Shown piece after piece: positions 47,669 through 57,006 of a DNA stretch of 64,000 bases. Each line of letters begins with the position of its first letter. Position 1 is the first letter of the stretch. The stretch is from Mycobacterium marinum (GTDB lineage: Bacteria > Actinomycetota > Actinomycetes > Mycobacteriales > Mycobacteriaceae). The notes beneath the pieces are model-generated. The model was not told the origin of the DNA and did no database searches. It worked only from the letters and a program-made list of their open reading frames with translations. A program made the position numbers and the translations under genes. The stretch covers positions 5,208,001-5,272,000 of the forward strand of contig NZ_CP024190.1 in the NCBI RefSeq assembly GCF_003391395.1, in the 5' to 3' direction.

Positions 47669-50113
47669 ATGGGACCGAAGATCGTCATCGTGGGTGCCGG
47701 CATCGTTGGGGCTTCGCTGGCCGACGAGCTGACCGCCCGGGGGGTCATCGATGTCACGGTGGTCGACCGCGGGCCCTTGTTCACCACCGGCGGATCCACG
47801 TCGCATGCCCCCGGCCTGGTGTTTGCGACCAACCCGTCGAAAACCATGAGCGCATTCGCTCGCTACACCGTGGACAAATTCTCCGGACTGCACCATCGCG
47901 ATGGGGCGGTGTTCAACCGGGTGGGCGGGCTCGAGGTCGCCACCACCGCCGAGCGCTGGGCGGACCTGCATCGCAAGGCGGGTTGGGCGCAGGCCTGGGG
48001 AGTGCCGGGGCGGCTGGTCCGCCCGGACCAGTGCGTCGAGCTGCACCCGCTGTTGGACCGCGCGGGAATCCTGGGCGGCTTTCACACCCCGAGCGACGGC
48101 CTGGCCTCGGCGGTACGCGCGGTCGAAGCGCAGGCTCGGCGCGCGATCGCGCGGGGCGCGGTCTTCCTGGCCGAGACTGAGGTGCAGCAGGTGGCCGACC
48201 ACAACGGCCGGGTCACCGGAGTCCACACCAGTCGCGGTGTCATCGAGGCCGACATCGTGGTCTGCGCGGCGGGATTCTGGGGCGCACAGCTGGCCAAACA
48301 GGTGGGCCTGGTGCTGCCGCTGGTGCCGATGGCGCACCAATACGCCAAGACCGGCCAGGTCGCACCGCTGGTCGGGCGCAACACCGAAGACGCCCCGGCG
48401 AGCCTGCCGATCCTGCGCCACCAAGACGCCGACCTTTATTTTCGCGAACACGTCGACCGCCTTGGCATCGGCTCCTACGGGCACCAGCCGATGCCCGTGG
48501 ACATGTCCACGTTGCTGGCCGACACCGCCGGTGAACCGATGCCCTCGATGCTCCCCTTCACCGAGGAGGACTTCGAACCGGCCTGGCGTGAATGCGTGCG
48601 ACTGCTGCCTGCGCTCGGGGACACCAAGGTTGACGAGGGCTTCAACGGCATCTTCTCGTTCACGCCCGACGGGTATTCGCTGCTCGGCGAGCACCGGGAG
48701 TTGGGCGGATTCTGGGTTGCCGAGGCGGTGTGGGTGACCCATTCGGCCGGGGTGGCCAAAGCGGTCGCGGAGTGGATCGTCGACGGCACCCCGTCGATCG
48801 ACGTGCACGAATGCGACCTGTACCGGTTCGAGGACTTTGCGCGCAGCCCACGATTCATCGACGAGACCTGCGCGCAGGCCTTCGTCGAGGTCTACGACAT
48901 CGTTCATCCCCACCAGTACCGCAGCGCGCTGCGCGGCCTGCGCACCAGCCCATTCCACCACCGCCAGCGCGAACTGGGCGCCTACTTCTACGAGGGCGGC
49001 GGCTGGGAGCGACCCGCATGGTTCCAAGCCAATGCCGAGCTTGTTCGGGAGCTCGCCGGGCGCAATGTGGCGTTTCCCGAGCGTGACGACTGGGCGGCAC
49101 GCTACTGGTCGCCCATCGCGATCGCCGAGGCGCAGTGGACGCGTGAACGCGTCGCCCTCTACGACATGACACCGCTGACCCGCTACGAAGTCAGCGGTGC
49201 CGGTGCGGTCGACCTGCTGCAGCGGCTGACTACCAACGACATCGACAAGGGCGTCGGATCGGTCACCTACACCTTGATGCTCGATGAGACGGGCGGCATC
49301 CGCAGCGATCTCACCGTCGCCCGACTCGGCACGGCCCGTTTTCAGGTCGGCGCCAATGGGCCCCAGGACTTCGACTGGCTGAGTCGTCATCTGCCCCAAG
49401 ACGGCAGCGTCACGCTGCGCGATATCACCGGAGGCACCTGCTGCATCGGGGTGTGGGGGCCGGCCGCGCGGGACCTTGTGCAGCCGTTGTGCCGAGACGA
49501 TCTGTCACACCAAGCGTTCCCGTACTTCCGGTTGCTGCAGACCTATCTGGAGGCCATCCCGGTCACCATGCTGCGGGTGTCCTATGTCGGCGAGCTGGGC
49601 TGGGAGATCTATACCGAAGCCAGCTACGGCGGCGCCCTGTGGGACCTGTTGTGGGCAGCCGGCGCCGGCCACCAGGCCATTGCCGCCGGGCGCATCGCGT
49701 TCAACAGCCTGCGCATGGAGAAGGGCTACCGCGCGTGGGGCACCGACATGACCGCCGAGCACCGCCCGGACGAGGCCGGCCTAGGCTTCGCGGTTCGGAT
49801 GTCCAAAGACTTCATCGGCAAGGCCGCGCTGGTGGACGCCGCTGCGCGAAAGGTACTGCAGTGCCTTGTCTTCGACGATCCCGCCGCGGCGGCACTGGGC
49901 AAGGAGCCGGTGTTGGCCGGCGATGTCTGCATTGGATTCGTGACCAGTGCCGGGTATTCGCCCACGATTGGCCGCACCATCGCCTACGCCTGGCTGCCGG
50001 CCGAATCGTCGATTGGCGACACCGTCACCGTCGACCACCGCGGTCGGCGCTACCCGGCGAGCGTCCACCAGCAACCGGTGGTCGATCCAGAGTCCACCCG
50101 GATACGGAGGTAA
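47669..50113 (+). CDS. Dimethylglycine dehydrogenase/oxidase (FAD plus folate aminomethyltransferase domains)
   Basis: An 814-residue two-domain flavoprotein. The N-terminal DAO domain has the dinucleotide motif KIVIVGAGIVGASLADEL (5-22) and TTGGSTSHAPGLVF, where the family's covalently flavinylated His lies. The C-terminal half (from about residue 430) is a GcvT-like aminomethyltransferase domain (LYDMTPLTRYEVSGAGA, NDIDKGVGSVTYTLMLDETG, GELGWEIYTE, and MEKGYRAWGTDM). Such enzymes demethylate dimethylglycine to sarcosine, passing the methyl group to tetrahydrofolate. ATG at 47669 is used. It is first of four co-directional genes; 6 bp separate it from the sarcosine oxidase gene. Confidence 0.9.
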   Translation: MGPKIVIVGAGIVGASLADELTARGVIDVTVVDRGPLFTTGGSTSHAPGLVFATNPSKTMSAFARYTVDKFSGLHHRDGAVFNRVGGLEVATTAERWADLHRKAGWAQAWGVPGRLVRPDQCVELHPLLDRAGILGGFHTPSDGLASAVRAVEAQARRAIARGAVFLAETEVQQVADHNGRVTGVHTSRGVIEADIVVCAAGFWGAQLAKQVGLVLPLVPMAHQYAKTGQVAPLVGRNTEDAPASLPILRHQDADLYFREHVDRLGIGSYGHQPMPVDMSTLLADTAGEPMPSMLPFTEEDFEPAWRECVRLLPALGDTKVDEGFNGIFSFTPDGYSLLGEHRELGGFWVAEAVWVTHSAGVAKAVAEWIVDGTPSIDVHECDLYRFEDFARSPRFIDETCAQAFVEVYDIVHPHQYRSALRGLRTSPFHHRQRELGAYFYEGGGWERPAWFQANAELVRELAGRNVAFPERDDWAARYWSPIAIAEAQWTRERVALYDMTPLTRYEVSGAGAVDLLQRLTTNDIDKGVGSVTYTLMLDETGGIRSDLTVARLGTARFQVGANGPQDFDWLSRHLPQDGSVTLRDITGGTCCIGVWGPAARDLVQPLCRDDLSHQAFPYFRLLQTYLEAIPVTMLRVSYVGELGWEIYTEASYGGALWDLLWAAGAGHQAIAAGRIAFNSLRMEKGYRAWGTDMTAEHRPDEAGLGFAVRMSKDFIGKAALVDAAARKVLQCLVFDDPAAAALGKEPVLAGDVCIGFVTSAGYSPTIGRTIAYAWLPAESSIGDTVTVDHRGRRYPASVHQQPVVDPESTRIRR

Positions 50114-50119
50114 CTCACC

Positions 50120-51262
50120 ATGGCGACAACGGGTTACGACGTCATTGTGATCGGACTGGGCGGCATGGGAAGCGCGGCCGCCTATCATCTGGCCGCCCGG
50201 GGCCGCCGAGTGCTCGGCCTGGAGCGTCATCAACCGGCCCACGACAAGGGATCCAGCCACGGCGGCTCCCGGATCATCCGCCAGTCCTACTTCGAGGATC
50301 CCGGTTACGTGCCACTGCTGCTGCGGTCCTATGAGCTGTGGGAGAGGCTGGCCATCGATGCCCAGAGCGACATCTACCGACTCACCGGCGGCCTGTTCAT
50401 CGGACCGCCGGACTGCGCGACCGTAGCCGGCAGCCTGCGGGCCAGCCGCGAGTGGGATCTGCCGCACGAGGTGCTCGACGCCCCGCAGATCGCGGCCCGC
50501 TTCCCGAATTTCACCCCGCAGCCCACAGACATCGCGCTCTACGAAGCCAAGGCGGGTTTGGCTCGCCCTGAACTGACGGTGCGTGCACACCTGGAGCTGG
50601 CAAAGCGATCGGGGGCAACACTGCAGTTCGAGGAGCCGGTGCTGAACTGGACCACGACCGCCAGCGGCGTGCGGGTCACCACCGGCCGCGACACCTACAC
50701 CGCCGAACAGCTGGTGGTCTGCCCCGGCGCCTGGGCACCGGAGCTGCTGAGCCAATTGGGCATTCCGATCACGGTGCAACGCCAGGTGATGTACTGGCTG
50801 GACCCGGTTGGCGGCACGGCCGGGTTCCGGGATCACCCGATCTTCATCGCCGAGAATGATTCCGGCGCACAGATTTACGGCTTCCCCGCCATCGACGGAC
50901 CGCGCGGCGGGGTCAAGGTCGCGTTCTTCCGCAAGGGGATCGCCTGCACCCCGGACACCATCGACCGGGTGGTAGGGCCGCAGGAGATCCACGAGATGAT
51001 CACCCGGGTCGGCGAGTTATTGCCGGCGCTCGCCGGCACCTGCCTGCAAGCGGCGACCTGCATGTACTCCAACACACCCGATCAGCATTTCGTCATCGCA
51101 CGACATCCGTACTGCCCAGCGGTGACCGTGGCCTGTGGATTCTCCGGGCACGGCTTCAAGTTCGTGCCGGTGGTCGGCGAGATTCTTGCCGACCTGGTGA
51201 CCGAGGGCGCTACCAGCCAACCGATTTCGCTGTTCGACCCGCAGAGGCTGGTGACCGTATGA
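50120..51262 (+). CDS. Monomeric sarcosine oxidase family flavoenzyme
   Basis: A 380-residue MSOX-type oxidase converting sarcosine to glycine, formaldehyde and H2O2. The N-terminal FAD motif is DVIVIGLGGMGSAAAYHLA, then ERHQPAHDKGSSHGGSRIIR, a family hallmark. Cys314 in AATCMYSNTPDQHFVI is at the place of the cysteine that covalently holds FAD in Bacillus MSOX, and GFSGHGFKFVPVVGE closes the active site. It starts 6 bp after the dimethylglycine gene and overlaps the Rieske gene by 4 bp (ATGA type). N-methyltryptophan oxidase is the closest alternative; context favours sarcosine. Confidence 0.9.
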   Translation: MATTGYDVIVIGLGGMGSAAAYHLAARGRRVLGLERHQPAHDKGSSHGGSRIIRQSYFEDPGYVPLLLRSYELWERLAIDAQSDIYRLTGGLFIGPPDCATVAGSLRASREWDLPHEVLDAPQIAARFPNFTPQPTDIALYEAKAGLARPELTVRAHLELAKRSGATLQFEEPVLNWTTTASGVRVTTGRDTYTAEQLVVCPGAWAPELLSQLGIPITVQRQVMYWLDPVGGTAGFRDHPIFIAENDSGAQIYGFPAIDGPRGGVKVAFFRKGIACTPDTIDRVVGPQEIHEMITRVGELLPALAGTCLQAATCMYSNTPDQHFVIARHPYCPAVTVACGFSGHGFKFVPVVGEILADLVTEGATSQPISLFDPQRLVTV

Positions 51263-52407
51263 CCGCTGTCCGGCAACCCTCGGCCTTGCTGCCCACCCTG
51301 GGCGGGGCCTATTACACCAGTGCCGCCGTGTTTGCCGCCGAGCAACAGCACGTGTTCGAAAGCATGTGGTTTTGCGTCGTGCGCGCGGCCGACCTGAACG
51401 AGCCGGGGCAATTCAAGGCCGTACAGGTGGGACGCGAAAGCGTGCTGCTGGTGCGGGGGCGGGATCGACGGCTGCGCGCCTTTCTCAACATCTGCCGGCA
51501 TCGAGGTGCGCTGCTGTGCACCGAGCCCGAGGGACAGGTGCGCCGGAATCTGCGCTGCCCCTACCACTCCTGGACCTACGGATTGGACGGCACCCTGATC
51601 GCCGCCCCCAATATCGCGGAACTGACCGACACCGACGGAGCGAGCATCGACCGGCACCGCTATGGCCTGGTCGCGGTGGCATTGCGGGAGTGGCTGGGCT
51701 ATGCGTGGGTCTGCCTGGCCGAGGATCCGCCGTCGTTCGAAGACGACGTCGTCGGGTCGGTCACGGCGCGACTCGGCGACGTGAGCGCCATAGACACCTA
51801 CCGGATCGAGGCGTTGCAGGTCGGGCGGCGTGTCAGCTATGACGTCGCGGCGAACTGGAAGTTGATCGTCGAGAACTTCATGGAGTGCTACCACTGCGCC
51901 ACCATCCACCCCGAGCTGACCAGAGTGATACCGGAATTCGCACGCGGCCAGGCGGCTCAGCGATCGGTGGGACGCGGCGCCGAATTCGGCTCGGCGGTAG
52001 CAGGTTTCACCGTGGACGGCCGGGCAGGCTTCACCGCCCTACCCGGAATCAGGCCGGAGCAGGACCGACGCTACTTCGCCATCACCGTCAAACCGACGGT
52101 GTTCATCAACCTGGTCCCCGACCACGCGATCATCCACCGGATGTTCCCGATCGCCGCCGACCGAACCATCGTGGAATGTGACTGGCTCTATGCCCCCGAG
52201 GTGGCCGCGGCCGGTGACATTGCGCACTCGGTCGAACTGTTCCATCGCGTCAACGAGCAGGACTTCGACGCCTGCCAGCGGACCCAGCCCGCGATGTCGT
52301 CACGCGCCTACCGCACCGGCGGTGTGCTGGTTCCCGCCGAGCACCACATCGCCGAATTCCATCAGTGGGTCATCGCACGCATCGGCACCCCCGCGGTGAC
52401 GGGGTAA
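51259..52407 (+). CDS. Rieske-type oxygenase, probable glycine betaine monooxygenase (GbcA-like)
   Basis: A 382-residue oxygenase alpha subunit. The Rieske [2Fe-2S] ligands are Cys79/His81 in NICRHRGALL and Cys100/His103 in RCPYHSWTYG. The mononuclear iron site is ENFMECYHCATIHPEL (His212 and His217). GbcA-type enzymes oxidatively demethylate glycine betaine to dimethylglycine, which the two upstream enzymes would take to sarcosine and glycine. No GbcB-like reductase is visible in the window, so electrons must come from elsewhere. The start overlaps the sarcosine oxidase stop by 4 bp. Carnitine or stachydrine as substrate cannot be excluded. Confidence 0.87.
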   Translation: MTAVRQPSALLPTLGGAYYTSAAVFAAEQQHVFESMWFCVVRAADLNEPGQFKAVQVGRESVLLVRGRDRRLRAFLNICRHRGALLCTEPEGQVRRNLRCPYHSWTYGLDGTLIAAPNIAELTDTDGASIDRHRYGLVAVALREWLGYAWVCLAEDPPSFEDDVVGSVTARLGDVSAIDTYRIEALQVGRRVSYDVAANWKLIVENFMECYHCATIHPELTRVIPEFARGQAAQRSVGRGAEFGSAVAGFTVDGRAGFTALPGIRPEQDRRYFAITVKPTVFINLVPDHAIIHRMFPIAADRTIVECDWLYAPEVAAAGDIAHSVELFHRVNEQDFDACQRTQPAMSSRAYRTGGVLVPAEHHIAEFHQWVIARIGTPAVTG

Positions 52408-52418
52408 CCGAGGTGCCC

Positions 52419-53249
52419 GTGAGCAGCGGTATATCGTCGATGATCATGGGGACAGGCAACGACGGCGGTGCCTCCGAGTCAGACCCTGCCCCCACCGTTC
52501 AATCGGTTGACCGGGCCCTGCTGGTGCTCGAACTGTTGGCGGACCTGGGCAAAGCGGGGGTGACCGAGGTCGCCGATGAGCTCGGGGTACACAAATCAAC
52601 CGCGTCGCGGCTGATCACCGCGCTGGAAGCACGCGGCTACGTCGAACAGCTCTCCGATCGCGGCAAGTACCAGCTCGGAATCGGGGTGTCGCGACTGGCC
52701 CGCGCCCGCAGCGGTCACTCGGACCTGGTGAAGCTGAGCCAGGACGCCTGCGACAAGCTGGCGGCGGACTTGGGTGAAACGGCCAACCTGGCAATCCTCG
52801 ACGAAAACCGCGCCGTCAACATCGTCGAGGCGGTCAGCACCGCCGAAATCGCACTGCAAACCTGGGTGGGCCAGAGCTGCCCAGTGCACGCCACCTCATC
52901 CGGCAAGGTGTTGCTGGCCGGTCTGGACGCAGATGAGGTACGCCAGCGGGTCGGCGCGACATTGGACAGCTTCACCGAGAACACCATCGTCACCATCGAC
53001 GCGTTGGAGGCCCAACTCGCGGCCACCCGCGCGGCCGGCTGGGCCAGCGCACGTGAGGAGCTCGAAATCGGCCTCAACGCGGTCGCCGCGCCGGTCTACG
53101 ACAGCACCGGACGGGTTGCCGCGGCGCTGAGTGTCTCCGGACCGGCCTACCGGCTACCGGCCTCCGACTTCGAAGAGGTCGCCCAACAGACCATTGCCGC
53201 GGCCGACGCGGTGAGTCGAGGGCTGGGCTGGACGGACCGCATCTCCTGA
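52419..53249 (+). CDS. IclR-family transcriptional regulator
   Basis: An approximately 276-residue IclR regulator. The winged helix-turn-helix is in TVQSVDRALLVLELLADLG followed by VTEVADELGVHKSTASRLIT, then the wing LSDRGKYQLGIG. The C-terminal effector domain contains VGQSCPVHATSSGKVLLAGL and LNAVAAPVYDSTGRVAAALS. GTG at 52419 is chosen because CGAGG lies just before it and it is 11 bp past the oxygenase stop; ATG at 52440 or 52446 are alternatives. As last gene of the operon it probably responds to betaine, dimethylglycine or sarcosine and binds the sites at 47611-47648. Confidence 0.9.
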   Translation: MSSGISSMIMGTGNDGGASESDPAPTVQSVDRALLVLELLADLGKAGVTEVADELGVHKSTASRLITALEARGYVEQLSDRGKYQLGIGVSRLARARSGHSDLVKLSQDACDKLAADLGETANLAILDENRAVNIVEAVSTAEIALQTWVGQSCPVHATSSGKVLLAGLDADEVRQRVGATLDSFTENTIVTIDALEAQLAATRAAGWASAREELEIGLNAVAAPVYDSTGRVAAALSVSGPAYRLPASDFEEVAQQTIAAADAVSRGLGWTDRIS

Positions 53250-53414
53250 TACCGAGGCCGCCGCTCACGGGCGGTGACAGGTAGCTTCCAGGGCTTTCGC
53301 GGCTTCCAAGGTTTCTTCATGAATCCCGGAAGGCCCCGGGTGGATCTTTTTCTCACGGAACCCACCGCGCCGCCGAGGCGGCCGACGAGAAGCCCATGAG
53401 GAAAGGAGCTCATC

Positions 53415-54131
53415 GTGTCGAAGACCTTCATGAACCGAGTCGCCACCGCAGCGCGCGCCGCCACCGCGGCGGCCTTCATTGGCGCGGCCGCGGCCGGAGC
53501 GTTCGCCGCCCCCGCTCTGGCCAGCCCCGCTCCCCAGACCGAAGCCACCGGCGCGCTGTACGGCCACCCTGACACGGCCGCTCAGTACTGGCAGATGCAG
53601 CACCTGCCCGACAACTGCGTGCTGATGTCGGTCGCCGACGTGGTCGGCGAAGTAACTGGAAAGCTGCCGTCCGAGGAGCAGATCGTTCGCCTGGCCGAAA
53701 GCACGCCGAGTTCGATGCATCCCGGGTCGATCTACATCCGCCCCACCCCCACCCAAACCTGGGGCACCGACCCCAGCGATGTGGTGGTCCTGCTGGCCCA
53801 GTTCGGCATCAAGGGTGCCATCACCAATGCCTCCACCGAAGAGCAAACCGGTGTTCCCACCGGACTTTCGGCGATCGAGCGCTACCTCGGCGATGGCCAC
53901 AAGGTGATCGCCACCGTCAATGTCGAAACCATCTGGAACAACCCGGACGGCGACCACAGCGCCCCGGACCACTCCCTGGTCATCACCGGAGTGGACACCC
54001 GCACCGGCGTCGTGCACCTCAACGACCCCGCCTATCCGTCGGGCGCCGACAAGCAGGTGCCGATCGACACCTTCATGCAGGCCTGGCAGGCCAGCGACTA
54101 CCAGATGGTGGTAACGGTCAACGACAACTAG
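53415..54131 (+). CDS. Secreted C39-like cysteine peptidase-fold protein
   Basis: A 238-residue exported protein. A signal peptide (residues 1-37) has a basic start and an Ala-rich core ending APALASPAP. The mature domain has the C39-like arrangement: QHLPDNCVLMSVADVVGE with Cys68, DHSLVITGVD with His186, and VHLNDPAYPSG with the Asp. This is the papain-like triad order Cys-His-Asp. Similar proteins in mycobacteria are uncharacterised. GAAAGGAG at 53401-53408 precedes GTG at 53415. It stands alone between iclR and a convergent methyltransferase. Confidence 0.85.
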   Translation: MSKTFMNRVATAARAATAAAFIGAAAAGAFAAPALASPAPQTEATGALYGHPDTAAQYWQMQHLPDNCVLMSVADVVGEVTGKLPSEEQIVRLAESTPSSMHPGSIYIRPTPTQTWGTDPSDVVVLLAQFGIKGAITNASTEEQTGVPTGLSAIERYLGDGHKVIATVNVETIWNNPDGDHSAPDHSLVITGVDTRTGVVHLNDPAYPSGADKQVPIDTFMQAWQASDYQMVVTVNDN

Positions 54132-54227
54132 AACGTGGTCGTGACAGGATCTCGCCAAACCGAAATCGATTTAGCTCCAACAGCTCTGACGGCACCGTTG
54201 CGGCCAGCCAGGAGCCGGCCGCGCGCG

Positions 54228-54971
54228 TTAGTCTTTGACGCAGTCCATGATGACCAGGAAAGGATTGTCGAGTAGGTAGTCCCAGTAGTCGCCCTCCTCA
54301 CCCGCTTCGGGGGCAGGCTCCAGATCGGGAATGTGGACGGCGAAGTCGTGGAAACCGGCGTGCCGGAACGCGCGGGCATAGGCCTCGATCGGTAGGTAGT
54401 AGTTCCGGACTTGCAGTCTGGAATCGGCGAGATTGACCGTGATGTCGATCGGCGCGCCGTCGCAGACGTGATCGGCCAGTTGCAGCTCGAATCCATACTT
54501 ACGGTAGTCGGGCCGAAACGAATACACCCCCGGATTGGTGTTCACCGTGACGAACCGGCCGCCCGGCTTGACCCGGCACGCGAGGCCGCGACACATCTGC
54601 GCGAGCTCCGCCCGGTTTTGCGCGTACACCAGCAGCCACGCACTCACAACCACGTCGTAATCCTGTTGCGCAACGGTCGAACGGGCGTCCGCCACGACGT
54701 AGTCGATGCCCAACGGCTGCTGCTTTTCCTGCGCGCGGGCCAGGGCGATCATCCGTTCGGAGATGTCGAGTCCGACCACCTGCCCGGCGCCGGCACGGCG
54801 CAACAAGCGGGTGAAATGCCCTTCGCCGCATGCGACGTCCAGCACCTTCTTGCCGCTGACGTCACCGATGTGCTTGAGAAAGGAGTAGGTCTCGATGCGT
54901 TCTCGCCAAGGCTGCGTCTTCGCCTGTTGATACTGCTCGGCGATGTGCCCCTGGTTGTAGTCGATTGCCAC
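54228..54971 (-). CDS. Class I SAM-dependent methyltransferase
   Basis: A 247-residue methyltransferase. Motif I is KKVLDVACGEGHFTRLL, the acidic end of strand 2 is VVGLDISERMIALAR, motif II is DYVVADARS and motif IV is DYDVVVSAWLLVYA; LACRVKPGGRFVTVNTN is motif VI. The substrate is unknown; the C-terminal half has no recognisable cap. ATG at 54971. A damaged fragment matching residues about 8-45 of this protein lies at 57340-57455 on the same strand, showing a paralogue was lost. Relics of an AraC regulator and a hydrolase sit immediately upstream. Confidence 0.88.
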   Translation of the reverse strand: MAIDYNQGHIAEQYQQAKTQPWRERIETYSFLKHIGDVSGKKVLDVACGEGHFTRLLRRAGAGQVVGLDISERMIALARAQEKQQPLGIDYVVADARSTVAQQDYDVVVSAWLLVYAQNRAELAQMCRGLACRVKPGGRFVTVNTNPGVYSFRPDYRKYGFELQLADHVCDGAPIDITVNLADSRLQVRNYYLPIEAYARAFRHAGFHDFAVHIPDLEPAPEAGEEGDYWDYLLDNPFLVIMDCVKD

Positions 54972-55031
54972 ACCGGCCGCCTTTCCCCAAGCAGCAACCC
55001 GATCCCGCCATCGCGCAGCTCTACTTCCAAA

Positions 55032-55146
55032 CTAGCCCCGATCGGCCGAGCGTAGCGAAGCCTGGGCGCGGTATTCGGCGGGAGAGGACCCATGAACGGC
55101 CTTGAAGAGGCGGGAGAAATGCGATGCGGTGCCGATTTCCTGGCGT
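55032..55146 (-). pseudogene. Relic of an AraC-family regulator (C-terminal end)
   Basis: This encodes RQEIGTASHFSRLFKAVHGS then SPAEYRAQA and a stop at 55032. This is the last helix-turn-helix of AraC/XylS proteins (the FSRxFkxxxGxSPxxYR motif). The frame closes at once upstream, and no first half is found nearby, so only the 3' end survives. Confidence 0.75.
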
Positions 55147-55155
55147 CAGTTCGAA

Positions 55156-55553
55156 TCACCGCATGATCTCGAGGAATGCCCGGGCTCCGTCGTCCCCGAA
55201 CAAAAGCTGTTTCCAACAAGCGATCTCGGCGATCGGGACCCGACTGCTCGCACTCACCAGACGCATTATCGACTCGAACGCGCCCGGAACCCGCAACAAG
55301 CCAAGCCATCTTTCGCCGACCGCTCGATGGGCGAACGGCTCCATGGCCCGGCGACGGTGAAAACGCTCCACCGCGATGATGGTGTTGAGCGTTGGCGACG
55401 TCGAATCCGATGGTCCCCGCAAACCACGCTGGGTCAGAGCCGGCACGACCCTGCGGGAAAGGAACGACGACGCCGGCACACCGTGCACGCAGATCACCGG
55501 CGCCCCGATGCCTGGTGCTGTTCGAGCAGGCGCGCGACCTGCGCCCGAGTCAT
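55156..55553 (-). pseudogene. Relic of a haloalkane-dehalogenase-like alpha/beta hydrolase
   Basis: ATG at 55553 begins MTRAQVARLLEQHQASG, after which a one-base shift is needed to reach APVICVHGVPASSFLSRRVV, the oxyanion-hole HGxP region of alpha/beta hydrolases related to haloalkane dehalogenases. The next part jumps to HPAVGE-like and cap-domain-like sequence (HRAVGERWLGLLRVPGAFES, RVPIAEIACWKQLLFGDDG) without a nucleophile elbow between, so the catalytic Asp region is deleted. It runs into the AraC relic. The exact family is uncertain. Confidence 0.65.
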
Positions 55554-55699
55554 GGTGCCGCCCCGCGTACCATAGCTCCACCACACCATGGTGGGCGAAA
55601 ACAACGGCGGATGCTTGCACACGGCTGCACTCGTTTTGCTCCAGTACGTATTCCCCCAACTGCCTGACGCAGACTCTCAGCCCGCCAGTTCACGGGCTT

Positions 55700-56005
55700 T
55701 TATTCGCACCCAATTCCATCGCCGTCTCGATCAAGGCCGTAGATGTCGCGTCCGATGACAATTACCGGGCCCACCACATACGCCGGACCATTTCCGCTAC
55801 CGCCGGCACAATCGACATCACTGGCGATCGGGACGCAGGCACCCGAGTAGTTCGGGTCACATGATGAGCTTGGTTGTCGCGGGATCGGCGCAACACCTCG
55901 GCCAAAGGACTGCACAGACGGCCCATCACCTGGTTCGGCGTTTACTCCGGGCGCGAAGAGAAGCCCCATTGCACACGTAATTGCCAGCACTCGACACTGA
56001 ACCAC
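55700..56005 (-). CDS. Small secreted protein with an Excalibur-like calcium-binding end
   Basis: A ~101-residue exported protein. The signal peptide is CRVLAITCAMGLLFAPGVNA. The mature part has CDPNYSGACVPIASDVDCAG, then DIYGLDRDGDGIGCE, the short DxDxDGxxCE loop of the Excalibur family, with four cysteines likely to form two disulfides. GTG at 56005 is preferred because it puts the signal peptide at the N-terminus; ATG at 56056 or 56032 would add an unlikely extension. Function is unknown beyond probable calcium binding at the cell surface. Confidence 0.75.
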   Translation of the reverse strand: MVQCRVLAITCAMGLLFAPGVNAEPGDGPSVQSFGRGVAPIPRQPSSSCDPNYSGACVPIASDVDCAGGSGNGPAYVVGPVIVIGRDIYGLDRDGDGIGCE

Positions 56006-56329
56006 GCCCGCGTGAGACAACACTTCGCACATCGCCAGCCACTCCCAGCACGGCACCAGATCGCGCGTCAGGTAGACATCGCGTAGTAAAAAGATCTACT
56101 CCTCAAATAACAGGTTGGGTGGGAATCGTCGATATTCCCGCTAGGCCGTTCGCGATTTCACCGCTCGTGACCCGCACCATTCAGCTCCGCAAAAGGAATG
56201 CGCGGTACCGTCATCGCCGAAAGAAGGGTGATTCGCTTGGCGCTACCCGCCTCGGGTATCGCCCCCGCGGATCGACGGGCATCGGGCCGGACTGTTTCGG
56301 CGCAGCCCACCGTCGACTGCTATGCCACG

Positions 56330-56842
56330 ATGAACTCCATGGCCGAAGGTGCTTCCGCGAGGGCGAAGAGCGGCGAGGACGCCGCCGAACTCCGCAAGGA
56401 GAGCTACACGATGGCCCTGTATGTGGCCGTCTGCCTGCTTGCCGCGCTGTTGGCGCTGCCCGAGGCCGCCCGCCACCACCTGATCGGTCTCATCTGGGGC
56501 ATCACCATCGGGCTGGCTGCCGCCCACTTCTTCGCCTTCAAGATCTCGGCGCGCCTCATCGGGGCCGGCAAAGTCCAGGCTCGCGACATCGAGGCGGCCG
56601 GCGCACAATTGGTCGGCGCCGCCGTGGTCGCCACCTTGGCGTCGTTCACCATCCTCGTGTTGCCAGCTCATCTGGAGTACCACGCCGCCGAGTTTGGCCT
56701 GTCCGGGTTCATCGCGATCAGCGGCTATGCGGTAGCGCGCCGCGGCGGCGCGGGCCGCCTCCGGGCGACCGTCTACGGACTGGTGGTGCTCATTCTCGCG
56801 ACCGCCATCGCGGTGGTGAAGAACGTTCTGGCCGGTCACTGA
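56330..56842 (+). CDS. Four-helix integral membrane protein
   Basis: A 170-residue protein. A charged N-terminus (EGASARAKSGEDAAELRKES) is followed by helices at YVAVCLLAALLALPEAA, LIGLIWGITIGLAAAHFFAF, LVGAAVVATLASFTILVLP and LRATVYGLVVLILATAIAVV. No motif identifies a function. ATG at 56330 or 56339 both give a sensible protein. It is monocistronic, 165 bp before the small cysteine-rich gene. Confidence 0.7.
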   Translation: MNSMAEGASARAKSGEDAAELRKESYTMALYVAVCLLAALLALPEAARHHLIGLIWGITIGLAAAHFFAFKISARLIGAGKVQARDIEAAGAQLVGAAVVATLASFTILVLPAHLEYHAAEFGLSGFIAISGYAVARRGGAGRLRATVYGLVVLILATAIAVVKNVLAGH

Positions 56843-57006
56843 CACCCACGTCGGCCGGCCGATGCAGCTGGCGCCAGACGGGGGACTTTCTGCCCTTGTC
56901 CGTACCCCAGGGAAACCAGCCACAATCGGCATGAGGATTCCGGAAAGTCATGGACGAATACTTGGCGACAAGGGTTTCAAGTCAGCCGAGAGAAGGGAAT
57001 CGCGCC

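Noticed and set aside
47639..49399. 586-codon open frame antisense to the dimethylglycine dehydrogenase gene
   Set aside because: No domain or start signal. The plus strand encodes a complete flavoprotein over the same bases.
52365..52418. ATG at 52365 as start of the IclR gene
   Set aside because: It would overlap the end of the Rieske oxygenase gene by 43 bp and add a non-conserved basic N-terminus. The GTG at 52419 has a better ribosome binding site.
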